Assembly (NCBI RefSeq): GCF_019710745.1
Contig: NZ_JAHKJW010000040.1
Coordinates: forward strand, 1-64,000
Reading direction: 5' to 3'
DNA from: Streptomyces beigongshangae
Lineage (GTDB): Bacteria; Actinomycetota; Actinomycetes; Streptomycetales; Streptomycetaceae
Length of the DNA stretch: 64,000 nt
Under the pieces are notes generated by a model, which was not told the origin of the DNA, ran no database searches, and was given only the letters and a program-made list of their open reading frames with translations. A program made the translations under genes and the position numbers. Within the stretch, counting starts at the first letter, position 1; each line of letters starts with the position of its first letter. Of the stretch, positions 51,189-60,145 are shown piece after piece.

Positions 51189-53152
51189 AACTCCTCGCCG
51201 CTGGCGGTGTTCACGCGGCGCAGGCGGCCGTCCGGCAGGACGGTCAGCTCCGTCGCCGCGCCCGGCGAGCAGGACGTGGCCGGTTCGCCGGCGGTGACCT
51301 CGGACGGACCGATCCGGAGGGGGTCGCCGGTGCCCGGGTCCTCGGCGAGGGCCGCCCGGAACACGCAGTGGTACGTGCCGCCGCCCGCGGGGCCGTCCGC
51401 CGTGAGGGAGAGCACCGTGTCGCCCACCCCGCCCTGCCGGACGGTGAGCCGGCGGGTGTTGCGGCCCGTGTCGTTGTCGATGGTCGCCGTCCAGGTGCCG
51501 AGGTACTCGGCGGGGACCGCGCCCTCCGCCGGCGTCCCCTGCGGTGTGCCGGGCGGGCGGGTCGAAGGGCCCCGGGTGGAGGGGCCGGGGGTGACGGGCG
51601 CGCCCGTCGCCGGGTTCTCGGTGGGTCCGGTGCCGGCGCGGGTGTCGTCGTCCTTCACCAGGGCGTACACGGAGGCGCCCGCCCCTAGGGCGACGATCAG
51701 CGCGACGGCGACCAGCAGGGCGGTGGAGCGGGTGCCCCTGCGGGGCGGCTCGGGGTCGGGGACCGTGCCCGGGCCCGTGCCCGGGCCGTACGGGGGTGTG
51801 GGCCAGGCGGGGGGCTGCCGGTGGCCGGGGTGTCCGTAGGCCGGGTGGGCGGGAGGTGGGCCGGCCGGGGAGAGGGGGCCGGGCATGCCCGTGGTCATGG
51901 TGGGGAGGTTGCCGAAGGGGGTCCCTGCGGTTCCTGCCGGGGGGAGAGGGGCCGGGGTTTCCGCGCCCCCGGTCCCCCGCGGATCGGGGTGGACGGTCCC
52001 GTCCGGGGGCGGGGGCGAGAGCGGGGACGGGGGCGGAGCCCCGGGGGGAAAGGAGGGGTAGGAGTGGTGGGGGCGGGACGCCTCCGGCCCGTCGGCCGTG
52101 CCGTCCGCCTCTTCCGGGGGCCTCGCCTCGGAGGGCCCCGTCCGTGAAGGCCCCGCCTGCGGAGGTCCCGGCTGCAGGGACCCCGCTTGCGGAGCCCTCT
52201 CCCCCGGGACCCGCCGCTCCCCGCCCCGCTCCTCCGGAGCCTCCGTGTTCAGCAGGTGCACCGCGTGGCGGCCCAGTTGTGCCACCAGCGTGCCCGGCAG
52301 CCAGGGGTCGCGGCTGCGGCCGTCCGCGACCGTGTCCTCCGCCCCCGTGCGCCGCAGGATGTCGTCCGGCGTCGGACGGGCGGCCGGGTCCTTGCGCAGG
52401 CACTGGCGGACCAGGTCGGCGGTGCCCTCCGGAACCCCTGTCAGGTCCGGCTCCTCCTGGGCGATACGGAACATCAGGGCGTGCGCCCCGCTGTCGGCCG
52501 AACCGAACGGCAGGCTGCCCGTGGCCGCGTACGACAGGACCGAGCCCAGGCAGAAGACGTCGCACGCGGGGGTGACCCGGTCGCCGCGCACCTGCTCCGG
52601 GGCCATGAAGCCGGGAGAGCCGACGAGCGCGCCGGTGCGGGTGAGACCGCCGTCGGTGACCGTCTCCAGCGCGCGGGCGACACCGAAGTCGATGACGCGT
52701 GGGCCGTCGATCGTGACGAGGACGTTCGACGGCTTGAGGTCGCGGTGGATCAGTCCGGCCGCGTGGATGTCCTTCAGCGCGTGCGCGAGGCCGGCCGCGA
52801 GGATCCGTACGGAACGCTCCGGGAGCGCGCCGTGGTCGCGGCCGACGACCTCCTGGAGCGAGGGTCCGGCCACATAGCCCGTGGCGACCCACGGGACCGC
52901 CGCCTCCGTGTCCGCGTCGAGCACCGGCGCCGTCCAGTGCCCGCCCACGCACCGGGCCGCCCGCACCTCCTGGCGGAAGCGTGCGCGGAACTCCTCCCGC
53001 TCGGCGAGTTCCCGGCGGACCAGCTTGACCGCGACCGTCCTGCCGCGGTCGGACCGCGCCAGGTACACCCGGCCCATCCCGCCCGCGCCCAGCCGTGCCA
53101 GCAGCCGGTACGCGCCGATCCGGTGCGGATCCCCGGGTCCGAGCTTCTCCAT
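51170..53152 (-). CDS. Membrane Ser/Thr protein kinase
   Basis: A 660-residue eukaryotic-type kinase. The N-terminal catalytic domain has the glycine loop GAGGMGRVYLA, AVKLVRRE with the ATP lysine, HRDLKPSN and DFG. A Pro-rich linker of over 200 residues follows, then one transmembrane helix (TALLVAVALIVALGAGASVY) and an extracellular domain ending ELTYTKQ. The outer domain (GTWTATIDNDTGRNTRRLTV) is not PASTA and looks like a small beta-barrel of unknown ligand. The ATG at 53152 has GGGAGGGCGGC upstream. It is the first gene of a set with the PstS-like protein and peptidase. Confidence 0.92.
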   Translation of the reverse strand: MEKLGPGDPHRIGAYRLLARLGAGGMGRVYLARSDRGRTVAVKLVRRELAEREEFRARFRQEVRAARCVGGHWTAPVLDADTEAAVPWVATGYVAGPSLQEVVGRDHGALPERSVRILAAGLAHALKDIHAAGLIHRDLKPSNVLVTIDGPRVIDFGVARALETVTDGGLTRTGALVGSPGFMAPEQVRGDRVTPACDVFCLGSVLSYAATGSLPFGSADSGAHALMFRIAQEEPDLTGVPEGTADLVRQCLRKDPAARPTPDDILRRTGAEDTVADGRSRDPWLPGTLVAQLGRHAVHLLNTEAPEERGGERRVPGERAPQAGSLQPGPPQAGPSRTGPSEARPPEEADGTADGPEASRPHHSYPSFPPGAPPPSPLSPPPPDGTVHPDPRGTGGAETPAPLPPAGTAGTPFGNLPTMTTGMPGPLSPAGPPPAHPAYGHPGHRQPPAWPTPPYGPGTGPGTVPDPEPPRRGTRSTALLVAVALIVALGAGASVYALVKDDDTRAGTGPTENPATGAPVTPGPSTRGPSTRPPGTPQGTPAEGAVPAEYLGTWTATIDNDTGRNTRRLTVRQGGVGDTVLSLTADGPAGGGTYHCVFRAALAEDPGTGDPLRIGPSEVTAGEPATSCSPGAATELTVLPDGRLRRVNTASGEELTYTKQ

Positions 53153-53613
53153 CGAAACGCCGCCCTCCCCCGTACATGTGCGACAGCCGGAGGATAGTGC
53201 AGCGGAACGGAGGGGTGGCGGGAGCGGTGTCCACGGTTCCGTAACAGCCGGTGCCCTCCCGGTGACCGGTTTCGGGGCCGGTTTCGGAGCACGCTCCGGG
53301 GCCGGTTCCGGAGCAGGCTCCGGGGCCTGTTCCGGAGCCACTCCCGTGGTCCGCTCCGTCGCTTGGGTCAACCGCTCCAGCACCCGTGCCGTCTGCGCCG
53401 GGCCGTTCTCCCGACAGCACGCTGCCGGGAGGAGAATAGGGGTCGCCCGGGGCCTCGCGGGCCGTGCGGGCTCCACATGCGGAAAGACCTCCCGGTATGC
53501 CGACAGTTGCCCCCTACACGTAACCCGTGCGCGACAAGCGGCCGCGTTCCCCGCCGCACCGTGGGCAGAGGGCCGATGGCGTCCCGCACCCCGGGCCCAT
53601 ACGCTCTGGCCAC
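53153..53613. promoter_or_regulatory. Kinase/aminotransferase divergent region with 24-bp triplication
   Basis: This 461-bp gap must hold both promoters. It contains three tandem copies of a 24-bp unit (GGCCGGTTCCGGAGCAGGCT and on; 53276-53299, 53300-53323 and a partial copy from 53324), each with TCCGGAGC and GCTCCGG arms able to form small hairpins. No -10/-35 boxes were assigned. Confidence 0.6.
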
Positions 53614-54969
53614 ATGACCCCTCAGCCCAATCCCCAGGCCGGCGCCGCCGTGAAGGCCGCGGACCGCGCGCACGTCTTCCACTCCTGGTCAGCCCAGGAA
53701 CTCATCGACCCGCTCGCCGTCGCCGGTGCGGAGGGGTCCTACTTCTGGGACTACGAAGGCAAGCGGTACCTGGACTTCACCAGCGGGCTCGTCTTCGCGA
53801 ACATCGGCTACCAGCACCCGAAGGTCGTCGCCGCGATCCAGGAGCAGGCCGGGAAGCTGACCACCTTCGCCCCCGCCTTCGCGATCGAGGCGCGGTCGGA
53901 GGCGGCACGGCTGATCGCCCGGCGGACGCCGGGCGACCTGGACAAGATCTTCTTCACCAACGGCGGGGCCGAGGCCGTCGAGAACGCCACCCGGATGGCC
54001 AAGCTGCACACCGGCCGCCCGAAGGTGCTGAGCGCCTACCGCTCGTACCACGGGGCCACCGCCGCCGCGATCAACCTCACCGGTGAGCCGCGCCGCTGGG
54101 CGAGCGACACCGGGACCGCCGGGGTCGTGCGGTTCTGGGCACCCTTCCTCTACCGCTCCCCCTTCCACGCCGAGACCGAGCAGCAGGAGTGCGAGCGCGC
54201 GCTCCAGCACCTGGCCGACACCATCGCGTTCGAGGGCCCCGCCACCATCGCCGCGATCATCCTGGAGACCGTCCCGGGCACGGCGGGGGTCCTGATCCCG
54301 CCGCCGGGCTACCTGGAGGGCGTGCGCGCGCTCTGCGACCAGTACGGCATCGTCCTCGTCCTGGACGAGGTCATGGTCGGCTTCGGGCGGACGGGCCGCT
54401 GGTTCGCCGCCGACCACTCCGGTGTCGTACCGGACCTGCTGACCTTCGCGAAGGGCGTCACCTCGGGGTACGTGCCGCTCGGCGGCGTCGCCATCTCCGG
54501 GGCGATCGCGGAGACGTTCGCCCGGCGTCCGTATCCCGGCGGGCTCACCTACTCCGGGCACCCGCTCGCCTGCGCCGCCGCCGTCGCGACCCTGAACGTG
54601 ATGGAGGAGGAGGGGATCGTCGGGCAGGCCGCCCGGATCGGCGAGACCGTCCTCGGCCCCGGGCTGCGCGAGCTGGCGCAGCGCCACCCGAGCGTCGGCG
54701 AGGTGCGCGGCACCGGCGTCTTCTGGGCCCTGGAGCTCGTACGGGACCGGGGGACCCGTGAGCCCCTCGTCCCCTACAACCCGGTGGGCGAGGCGAACGC
54801 CCCCATGGCGGCGTTCGGCGCCGCGGCGAAGGCGCGCGGCCTGTGGCCCTTCATCAACATGAACCGCACCCACGTCGCGCCGCCGTGCACCATCACGGAG
54901 GCGGAGGCCAAGGAGGGTCTGGCCGCGCTCGACGAAGCCCTCTCCGTGGCCGACGAACACACGGCGTGA
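53614..54969 (+). CDS. Class III PLP-dependent aminotransferase
   Basis: The 451-residue enzyme has the class III signatures: TNGGAEAVENATRMA, YHGATAAAINLTG, LDEVMVGFGRTG and the PLP-binding Lys in TFAKGVTSGYVPLGG. These enzymes transaminate amino groups far from the carboxylate (omega-amino acids, diamines, beta-amino acids). The substrate is not fixed by sequence. A GntR regulator gene follows 101 bp downstream in the same direction and may control it. The ATG at 53614 is taken from the family start. Confidence 0.9.
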   Translation: MTPQPNPQAGAAVKAADRAHVFHSWSAQELIDPLAVAGAEGSYFWDYEGKRYLDFTSGLVFANIGYQHPKVVAAIQEQAGKLTTFAPAFAIEARSEAARLIARRTPGDLDKIFFTNGGAEAVENATRMAKLHTGRPKVLSAYRSYHGATAAAINLTGEPRRWASDTGTAGVVRFWAPFLYRSPFHAETEQQECERALQHLADTIAFEGPATIAAIILETVPGTAGVLIPPPGYLEGVRALCDQYGIVLVLDEVMVGFGRTGRWFAADHSGVVPDLLTFAKGVTSGYVPLGGVAISGAIAETFARRPYPGGLTYSGHPLACAAAVATLNVMEEEGIVGQAARIGETVLGPGLRELAQRHPSVGEVRGTGVFWALELVRDRGTREPLVPYNPVGEANAPMAAFGAAAKARGLWPFINMNRTHVAPPCTITEAEAKEGLAALDEALSVADEHTA

Positions 54970-55070
54970 TCGGGGAACCACACAATCCGGTCGGCCCCGC
55001 ATCGAACGCGTAAGGTGACTGGCTCGTAGACATGAGCGAGTAATCATTCGATGGGGGAAGGAACCTGACC

Positions 55071-55808
55071 ATGCCCGGCACCGGCACCGGTAGCGGCAGT
55101 GCCGCCGTGACCCGCAGCACCCTGCGGCAGCAGATCGCGGACGCGCTGCGCGACGAAGTGCTGGCCGGGCGCCTCCAGCCGGGCAAGGAGTTCACGGTCA
55201 AGGAGATCGCCGAGCAGTACGGCGTCTCCGCGACCCCCGTCCGCGAGGCCCTGGTCGACCTGTCGGCGCAGGGCCTCCTGGACGCGGACCAGCACCGCGG
55301 GTTCCGCGTCCGCGAGTACTCGCTGAACGACTACCGGGGCATGATCGAGGCCCGCAGCCTGGTCACGGAGAGCATCTTCCACGGGCTCCTGGACGCGGAG
55401 GCCGCCACCACCCGGGGCGCCCGTGCCGCGTACGCCACCCGCCCCGACGACCCGCGCACCGCCGCCGCACTCGCCGGGGTGCGCCGCCGCGGCGAGGAGG
55501 CGCAGCGGGCCGCCGCGGCGGGCGACCTGAACATCCTCATCGGCTACGACCTGCGCTTCTGGCGCGAGCTCAGCATCCTGTTCGGCAATCCCTACCTCGC
55601 CGACTTCCTGCACCGGCTGCGCGTCCAGTCCTGGGTGTGCGCGGTCCAGCACCTGCGCCGGGTCGAGGACCTGCGGGGCCATCTGTGGGCCGGGCACACG
55701 GAACTCGTGGACGCGCTGGCGCGCCGCGACGCCCCGGCGGCGCGCGGGATCGTCGCCGCGTACAACACCCACTCGCTGGCACTGATCGAGCTGCTGTCGA
55801 AGGACTGA
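55071..55808 (+). CDS. GntR-family transcription regulator (FadR/FCD type)
   Basis: A 245-residue regulator with an N-terminal winged helix (IADALRDEVLAGRLQPG, EQYGVSATPVREAL) and an all-helical FCD effector domain. FCD members usually bind organic acids through a metal ion held by Asp and His residues. Given its position, regulation of the upstream aminotransferase gene is a reasonable guess. The ATG has a GGGGGAAGGA site. Confidence 0.9.
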   Translation: MPGTGTGSGSAAVTRSTLRQQIADALRDEVLAGRLQPGKEFTVKEIAEQYGVSATPVREALVDLSAQGLLDADQHRGFRVREYSLNDYRGMIEARSLVTESIFHGLLDAEAATTRGARAAYATRPDDPRTAAALAGVRRRGEEAQRAAAAGDLNILIGYDLRFWRELSILFGNPYLADFLHRLRVQSWVCAVQHLRRVEDLRGHLWAGHTELVDALARRDAPAARGIVAAYNTHSLALIELLSKD

Positions 55809-55955
55809 GCGCGGCCGGGCCCGGCCGGACCCCCGAGGACCGGGGCCGGTCGGGTGCCCGGCCGGCCGGGGATCCGGTCCGCACGAGGGGGACGACCGAC
55901 CGCGCCCCCACCCATTACGCTGCCTTGACCACCGTGCTGAACGAGGAGCTCTCAG

Positions 55956-56606
55956 TTGGCCTGTGACCTGTGGCTGGTCCCGCTCGTCGACGTGTTGTGC
56001 CACACCCCCGACAACCCCTTCGCCGAGGAACTCGCGCTGTACGACAAGGCCCTCGGCGAGGCCGGACTCCCGCCGGTACCGGTGTACGCGTACATGCCGG
56101 GCCTCTCCGGCGACGTGGCGCCGGTCGCCGGCTTCGACTACGACGCGCTGCACTTCCTGCGCCGCGCGTACCTCCTGCAGGTGTGCCAGCTGCCGGTGAC
56201 ACCGGTCGGCGAACTGGGCGGCGACTACGAGCAGCTGCTGGAGATGTTCGACACGACCGCCCAGCAGTCCCACCTGGTCTGGCACTACGACCACGCGGGC
56301 GCGTACGTCCCGGTCGACTTCCCGCATCCGCTGGCGAACGACGAACTCCTCGCGGGGGGCGGCCCCCTCGGCTCCTCCCACGCCCTGCTGCGGGAACTGG
56401 AGTTCGTCGCCCCGTCGATCGGCATCGACCCCGCCAATCCGCCGCTCCCGCCCACTCCCCCGAGGGCGCCGACGGAGCTGGAGGAGCCGGCGGCCCCCGC
56501 CCCCTTCGACGCCAGCCCGTTCGCCCGCGAACGGCACGTCTGGCTGGGCCTGCACGCGGCGGCGACCCGGAGCCTGGCACAGGGCTCGATGATCGTCTTC
56601 AGCTAG
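55956..56606 (+). CDS. Conserved hypothetical protein with a TTG start
   Basis: This 216-residue protein starts ACDLWLVPLVDVLCHTPDNPF and contains VWHYDHAGAYVPVDFPHPL and a Pro-rich loop before WLGLHAAATRSLAQGSMIVFS. It is soluble and acidic. I do not recognise a domain. The TTG start is supported by a GAGGAG site 7-8 bp upstream and by the absence of ATG or GTG nearby. It lies 147 bp downstream of the GntR gene and may share its transcript. Confidence 0.7.
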   Translation: MACDLWLVPLVDVLCHTPDNPFAEELALYDKALGEAGLPPVPVYAYMPGLSGDVAPVAGFDYDALHFLRRAYLLQVCQLPVTPVGELGGDYEQLLEMFDTTAQQSHLVWHYDHAGAYVPVDFPHPLANDELLAGGGPLGSSHALLRELEFVAPSIGIDPANPPLPPTPPRAPTELEEPAAPAPFDASPFARERHVWLGLHAAATRSLAQGSMIVFS

Positions 56607-56787
56607 CTCCACGTGGCGTCGTGCGCCCGTCCACGGCCTCGTCGCGAGCCGGTCCCTCCCCGGGACCGGCTCCCCGGGGCGGCGATCCGAAGCCGCGCCC
56701 CGCCGATCACCCGGGGAAGGTGCCCGGTCTCGAACGGTGTCCGGTCTCGAACGGTGATCGCCGTATTCCGGATGCGGAACACAGCGG

Positions 56788-57067
56788 TCAGACGACGAGG
56801 TCGCCCATCCAGACCCTCCGCCCCAGCTCGTCCAGCTCCGGGGAGTTTCGACGGGGGCGTGATCACGTGGGCCGTCTCGTCGTCCAGCACATAGCAGAGC
56901 TGGGCGTGGAGGACCTCGGCCTCGGCGGGGGTGAGGCCGAGCGAGAGGTCCGACGCGAACTCGGCGTCCCTGCTCAGCCAGAGGTCGACGACGAGCGCGC
57001 CGCTCTCGTCCCGCCGTACGGGCTTGCTGGGTACGCGGCTGACGTCCATCCGGGGTGCGTTCGTCAT
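56788..57067 (-). pseudogene. Small conserved gene broken by a one-base insertion
   Basis: From the ATG at 57067 the frame reads MTNAPRMDVSRVPSKPVRRD to HVITPPS, a compact acidic domain. It then shifts at an AAA run (TTT at 56846-56848 on the plus strand) into a nonsense tail that runs to 56603. Removing one A restores NSPELDELGRRVWMGDLVV followed by a stop at 56788-56790, a plausible native end. Its function is unknown. Its start overlaps (ATGA) the end of another open fragment, the relic of an operon. Confidence 0.7.
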
Positions 57068-57335
57068 GCCGCCACTCCCATCGGGCTCGCCGTGACCGGC
57101 CGGCCGATCCGGTGCCCGTGGATCACCCGGGGCCCGACGTCGATCCCGTCGAGCGCGAGGGCCAGCGCCTCCCGGCGTGAGCGCTCGCGAACCCCCCGGC
57201 GCTGAACGGTACGACGCGCGTGCTGATGTCGGGTCGCTCGGACTGCTCCAGCAGGTAGTCGATCTGCCTGCGCAGAACCTTCCGGTCGCCGAACCTCATC
57301 CTCAACGCGGCCTCATGGATCAGGAACTCACATGA
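57064..57335 (-). pseudogene. DUF5753-like regulator fragment fused out of frame to another gene end
   Basis: The frame from about 57335 reads EFLIHEAALRMRF, VLRRQIDYLLEQSERPDI and TRVVPFSAGGF, matching the ligand-binding DUF5753 domain of Streptomyces XRE-type regulators. The helix-turn-helix part and the C-terminal strand are missing. After about 57180 a different frame carries RREALALALDGIDVGPRVIHG to a stop at 57064-57066, overlapping the next ATG. So at least two genes have been joined by deletion. Confidence 0.6.
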
Positions 57336-57646
57336 GGGCGGCTCCGAGCGGTCGACATCCTCGGCACCGCCCCGAAGGAACCCGCGAGGCAGGCGGCCGT
57401 CAGGTCCTCCTCCTGCGTCGGCTCCCGGTCGGCGACCGACGACAGTGCGGTGGCTCCCCGCTCGTCCTTCTCCGTGAGCCGGATCTGCCCGCCGAGAGCG
57501 GTGTGGACGGAGAGCCGACGGCCGTCGGAGAGCACCGTCTCACGGGCGGCGGCTCGCTCCACCTCGGCGTCCTCGGGGGCGACGAACGACAGTTCCTGCT
57601 CGTCGCGCAGCGACCGGACGTTCGCCACCCGGAAGCTCAGCAGCAT
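57320..57646 (-). pseudogene. Truncated AAA15-type ATPase gene
   Basis: The ATG at 57646, preceded by an AAGGAG site, starts LLSFRVANVRSLRDEQELSF, the unmistakable N terminus of the COG1106/AAA15 family, abortive-infection-like ATPases. The Walker A region that should follow about residue 60 is absent. The frame continues as GGQIRLTEKDERGATALSSV and ends after 108 residues. It is the remnant of a possible defence or stress ATPase. Confidence 0.65.
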
Positions 57647-57721
57647 CCTGGCTCCTTCATGGCGGACAGATTGGTCACACCGACCGGTTCGCAGGTCGGA
57701 TGCGCGGCACCTGGTACACGG

Positions 57722-57755
57722 CCGGCGGCCGGCCCTGGAGCGGGCCGGCCGCCGG
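57722..57755. terminator. purA terminator
   Basis: Perfect 14-bp arms (CCGGCGGCCGGCCC and complement) with loop TGGAGC, 19 bp after the purA stop codon. Confidence 0.85.
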
Positions 57756-57773
57756 AAGGCGTCAGGACCGGTC

Positions 57774-59060
57774 CTACCGGAGGAACGAGTTGATCTCGAT
57801 CGTCTCCGTGCGGCCCGGGCCCACGCCGATGGCGGAGATCGGGGCGCCGGACATGTCCTCCAGCGCCTTCACGTACGCCTGGGCGTTCTTCGGGAGGTCC
57901 GCGAAGGTCTTGGCCTTCGTGATGTCCTCCGACCAGCCGGGCAGCGTCTCGTAGACCGGCTTCGCGTGGTGGAAGTCGCTCTGCGAGTACGGCAGCTCCT
58001 CGACGCGCCTGCCGTCGATCTCGTACGCGACGCAGACCGGGATCTCCTCCCAGCCGGTGAGCACGTCGAGCTTGGTGAGGAAGAAGTCGGTCAGGCCGTT
58101 GACGCGCGTCGCGTACCGGGCGATGACCGCGTCGAACCACCCGCAGCGCCGGTCGCGGCCGGTGGTGACACCGCGCTCGTGGCCGATGCGGCGCAGCGCC
58201 TCGCCGTCCTCGTCGAAGAGCTCCGTCGGGAACGGGCCCGCACCGACCCGGGTCGTGTACGCCTTCAGGATGCCGATGACCCGGTTGATCTTCGTCGGGC
58301 CGACGCCCGCGCCCGTGCAGGCACCGCCCGCGGTGGGGTTGGACGACGTCACGAAGGGGTACGTGCCGTGATCGATGTCCAGCAGCGTGCCCTGGCCGCC
58401 CTCGAAGAGGACCACCTTGTCGTCGTCGAGCGCCTTGTTGAGCACCAGGACGGTGTCGGCGACGTACGGGCGCAGCTTCTCCGCGTAGGTCAGCAGTTCC
58501 TCGACGACCTGGCCCGTCTCGATCGCGCGGCGGTTGAAGACCTTGGTGAGGAGCTGGTTCTTGCCGTCGAGGGCCGCCTCGACCTTCTGCGTCAGGATCG
58601 ACTCGTCGTAGAGGTCCTGGACGCGGATGCCGACGCGGTTGATCTTGTCGGCGTAGGTGGGGCCGATGCCCCGGCCGGTGGTGCCGATCTTCCGCTTGCC
58701 GAGGAAGCGTTCCGTCACCTTGTCCACCGTCACGTTGTACGGCGTGATGATGTGCGCGTTTCCGCTGATCAGGAGCTTGGACGTGTCGACGCCTCGCTCG
58801 TTCAGCCCGTTCAGCTCGGAGAACAGGACCGACGGGTCGACAACGACTCCGTTACCGATGACCGGGGTGCACCCCGGCGAGAGGATTCCGGAAGGGAGGA
58901 GGTGGAGGGCGTACTTCTGATCGCCCACGACTACCGTGTGGCCGGCGTTGTTGCCGCCCTGGTAGCGCACCACATAGTCCACGGAACCACCGAGCAGGTC
59001 GGTGGCCTTTCCCTTGCCTTCGTCACCCCACTGAGCACCGAGCAGCACAAGTGCGGGCAC
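57774..59060 (-). CDS. purA: Adenylosuccinate synthetase
   Basis: The 428-residue enzyme begins VPALVLLGAQWGDEGKGK, the GTP-binding P-loop of PurA, and contains QGGNNAGHTVV, GTTGRGIGPTYADK and TTGRDRRCGW. It joins aspartate and IMP with GTP hydrolysis, the first step from IMP to AMP. The GTG at 59060, after GAAGGGGTG, gives the expected length. The longer frame to 59225 is not coding. Confidence 0.97.
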   Translation of the reverse strand: MPALVLLGAQWGDEGKGKATDLLGGSVDYVVRYQGGNNAGHTVVVGDQKYALHLLPSGILSPGCTPVIGNGVVVDPSVLFSELNGLNERGVDTSKLLISGNAHIITPYNVTVDKVTERFLGKRKIGTTGRGIGPTYADKINRVGIRVQDLYDESILTQKVEAALDGKNQLLTKVFNRRAIETGQVVEELLTYAEKLRPYVADTVLVLNKALDDDKVVLFEGGQGTLLDIDHGTYPFVTSSNPTAGGACTGAGVGPTKINRVIGILKAYTTRVGAGPFPTELFDEDGEALRRIGHERGVTTGRDRRCGWFDAVIARYATRVNGLTDFFLTKLDVLTGWEEIPVCVAYEIDGRRVEELPYSQSDFHHAKPVYETLPGWSEDITKAKTFADLPKNAQAYVKALEDMSGAPISAIGVGPGRTETIEINSFLR

Positions 59061-59189
59061 GCGCGTACACCCCTTCCGGGTGGGGCATGTCCAAGGTCGG
59101 GGACGTACGTGGCCGCTTCTGGTAGGGCTGCGTACGCCCGCGACCACCTTTGGCCGCGACCCGTCGGACCGGATGCCCCGGAATAGACG

Positions 59190-59219
59190 AAGCCCCTGGC
59201 GCAATCGCGCAAGGGGCTC
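59190..59219. promoter_or_regulatory. Hairpin in the purA/lipid-kinase divergent region
   Basis: Arms AGCCCCT/AGGGGCT with an inner GCGC/GCGC pairing lie 130-159 bp upstream of purA and 33-62 bp upstream of the divergent gene at 59252. It could be a leader hairpin of either transcript or a terminator between them. Confidence 0.45.
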
Positions 59220-59251
59220 TTGCACAAAGATGCTACCCGAGGAAGCGAGGC

Positions 59252-60145
59252 ATGACCGAGGTGGCGACTTCCGACCAGCTCCTGGTGGTCATCGACCCGG
59301 TCGCCCGTCGCGGTGACGGTGAGGCGGTAAGGATCGCGAAAGACGTGCTCAGCGCGGGTGCGACGATGAAGGTGTGCCTCCCCGACGGGCCCGAGGAATT
59401 CGACCGGGCACTGGCCCGGAGGGGGTCGCGGCGGCCTGTCGTGATCGGGGACGACCGGGCGCTGCTGCGCGCCGTGTCGCTGCTGCACCGGCGGCGCGAG
59501 CTGGCCGGATGTGCGCTGTCCCTGGTGCCGGTCGGCGCGGGCCGCGGGGCGGTGTCGCTCTCGCGGGCCCTGGGGGTGCCGACGGGGGCCGTCGCGGCGG
59601 CGCGGGCCGTGCTCGACGGCTCCGAGCGGCGGCTCGACCTGCTGGTGGACGACAGCGACGGGGTGGTGCTGGGGGCGCTGCGGATACCGCCGTCGGGCGG
59701 GGGCGCGGAAGGCCGTGACGGGACCGGCACGTACGGAGTCGGTGGGGGCGGCGGGGGCGACGGGGCGCAGCACCACCCCCACTGGCTCCGTACCTGCCGG
59801 TCCCTCGTCCGTACGCTCGCGTCGCGGCCCGCCCGCGGCGCGGCGCCCTCCGCTCCCGGGCCCGCCCGGCTGCGGGTCGAGGTCGACGGCCGGATACTCG
59901 TCGACCTGGACCAGCCCGTGGCGGGCGTGTCGATCACGCCGGAGGGTGCCGGGGGCGGTGCGCGGGTCGAGGTGCGGCCGGCCTCCGTCGGCGCGGAGGC
60001 CGTGCCGCTGGAGGCGGTGGCCCGGACGGTCACCGTGTCCGGGGCGGATTTCCGGTACCGGGCGGACGCGGTGGTGGGAGGACCGGTGCGGACCCGGACG
60101 TGGGTGGTACGGGAGAGGGCGTGGGGGCTCACCCTGCCGGGGTAG
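59252..60145 (+). CDS. Diacylglycerol-kinase-like (DAGK catalytic domain) protein
   Basis: A 297-residue protein with the start LLVVIDPVARRGDGEA, a GDDRALLRAV segment and LVPVGAGRG, reduced versions of the NP, GGDGT and GTAND motifs of the lipid/diacylglycerol kinase fold. The central GGDGT is not intact (GDDRA), so kinase activity is uncertain. A Gly-rich insert and a C-terminal beta domain follow. The ATG at 59252 has a GAGG site. The stop codon sits in the loop of the terminator hairpin. Confidence 0.7.
   Translation: MTEVATSDQLLVVIDPVARRGDGEAVRIAKDVLSAGATMKVCLPDGPEEFDRALARRGSRRPVVIGDDRALLRAVSLLHRRRELAGCALSLVPVGAGRGAVSLSRALGVPTGAVAAARAVLDGSERRLDLLVDDSDGVVLGALRIPPSGGGAEGRDGTGTYGVGGGGGGDGAQHHPHWLRTCRSLVRTLASRPARGAAPSAPGPARLRVEVDGRILVDLDQPVAGVSITPEGAGGGARVEVRPASVGAEAVPLEAVARTVTVSGADFRYRADAVVGGPVRTRTWVVRERAWGLTLPG

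Noticed and set aside
51153..53420. Second long minus-strand frame (755 codons) overlapping the kinase
   Set aside because: Different frame from the kinase, Pro/Arg/Gly-rich, and without motifs. The kinase frame has every catalytic motif.
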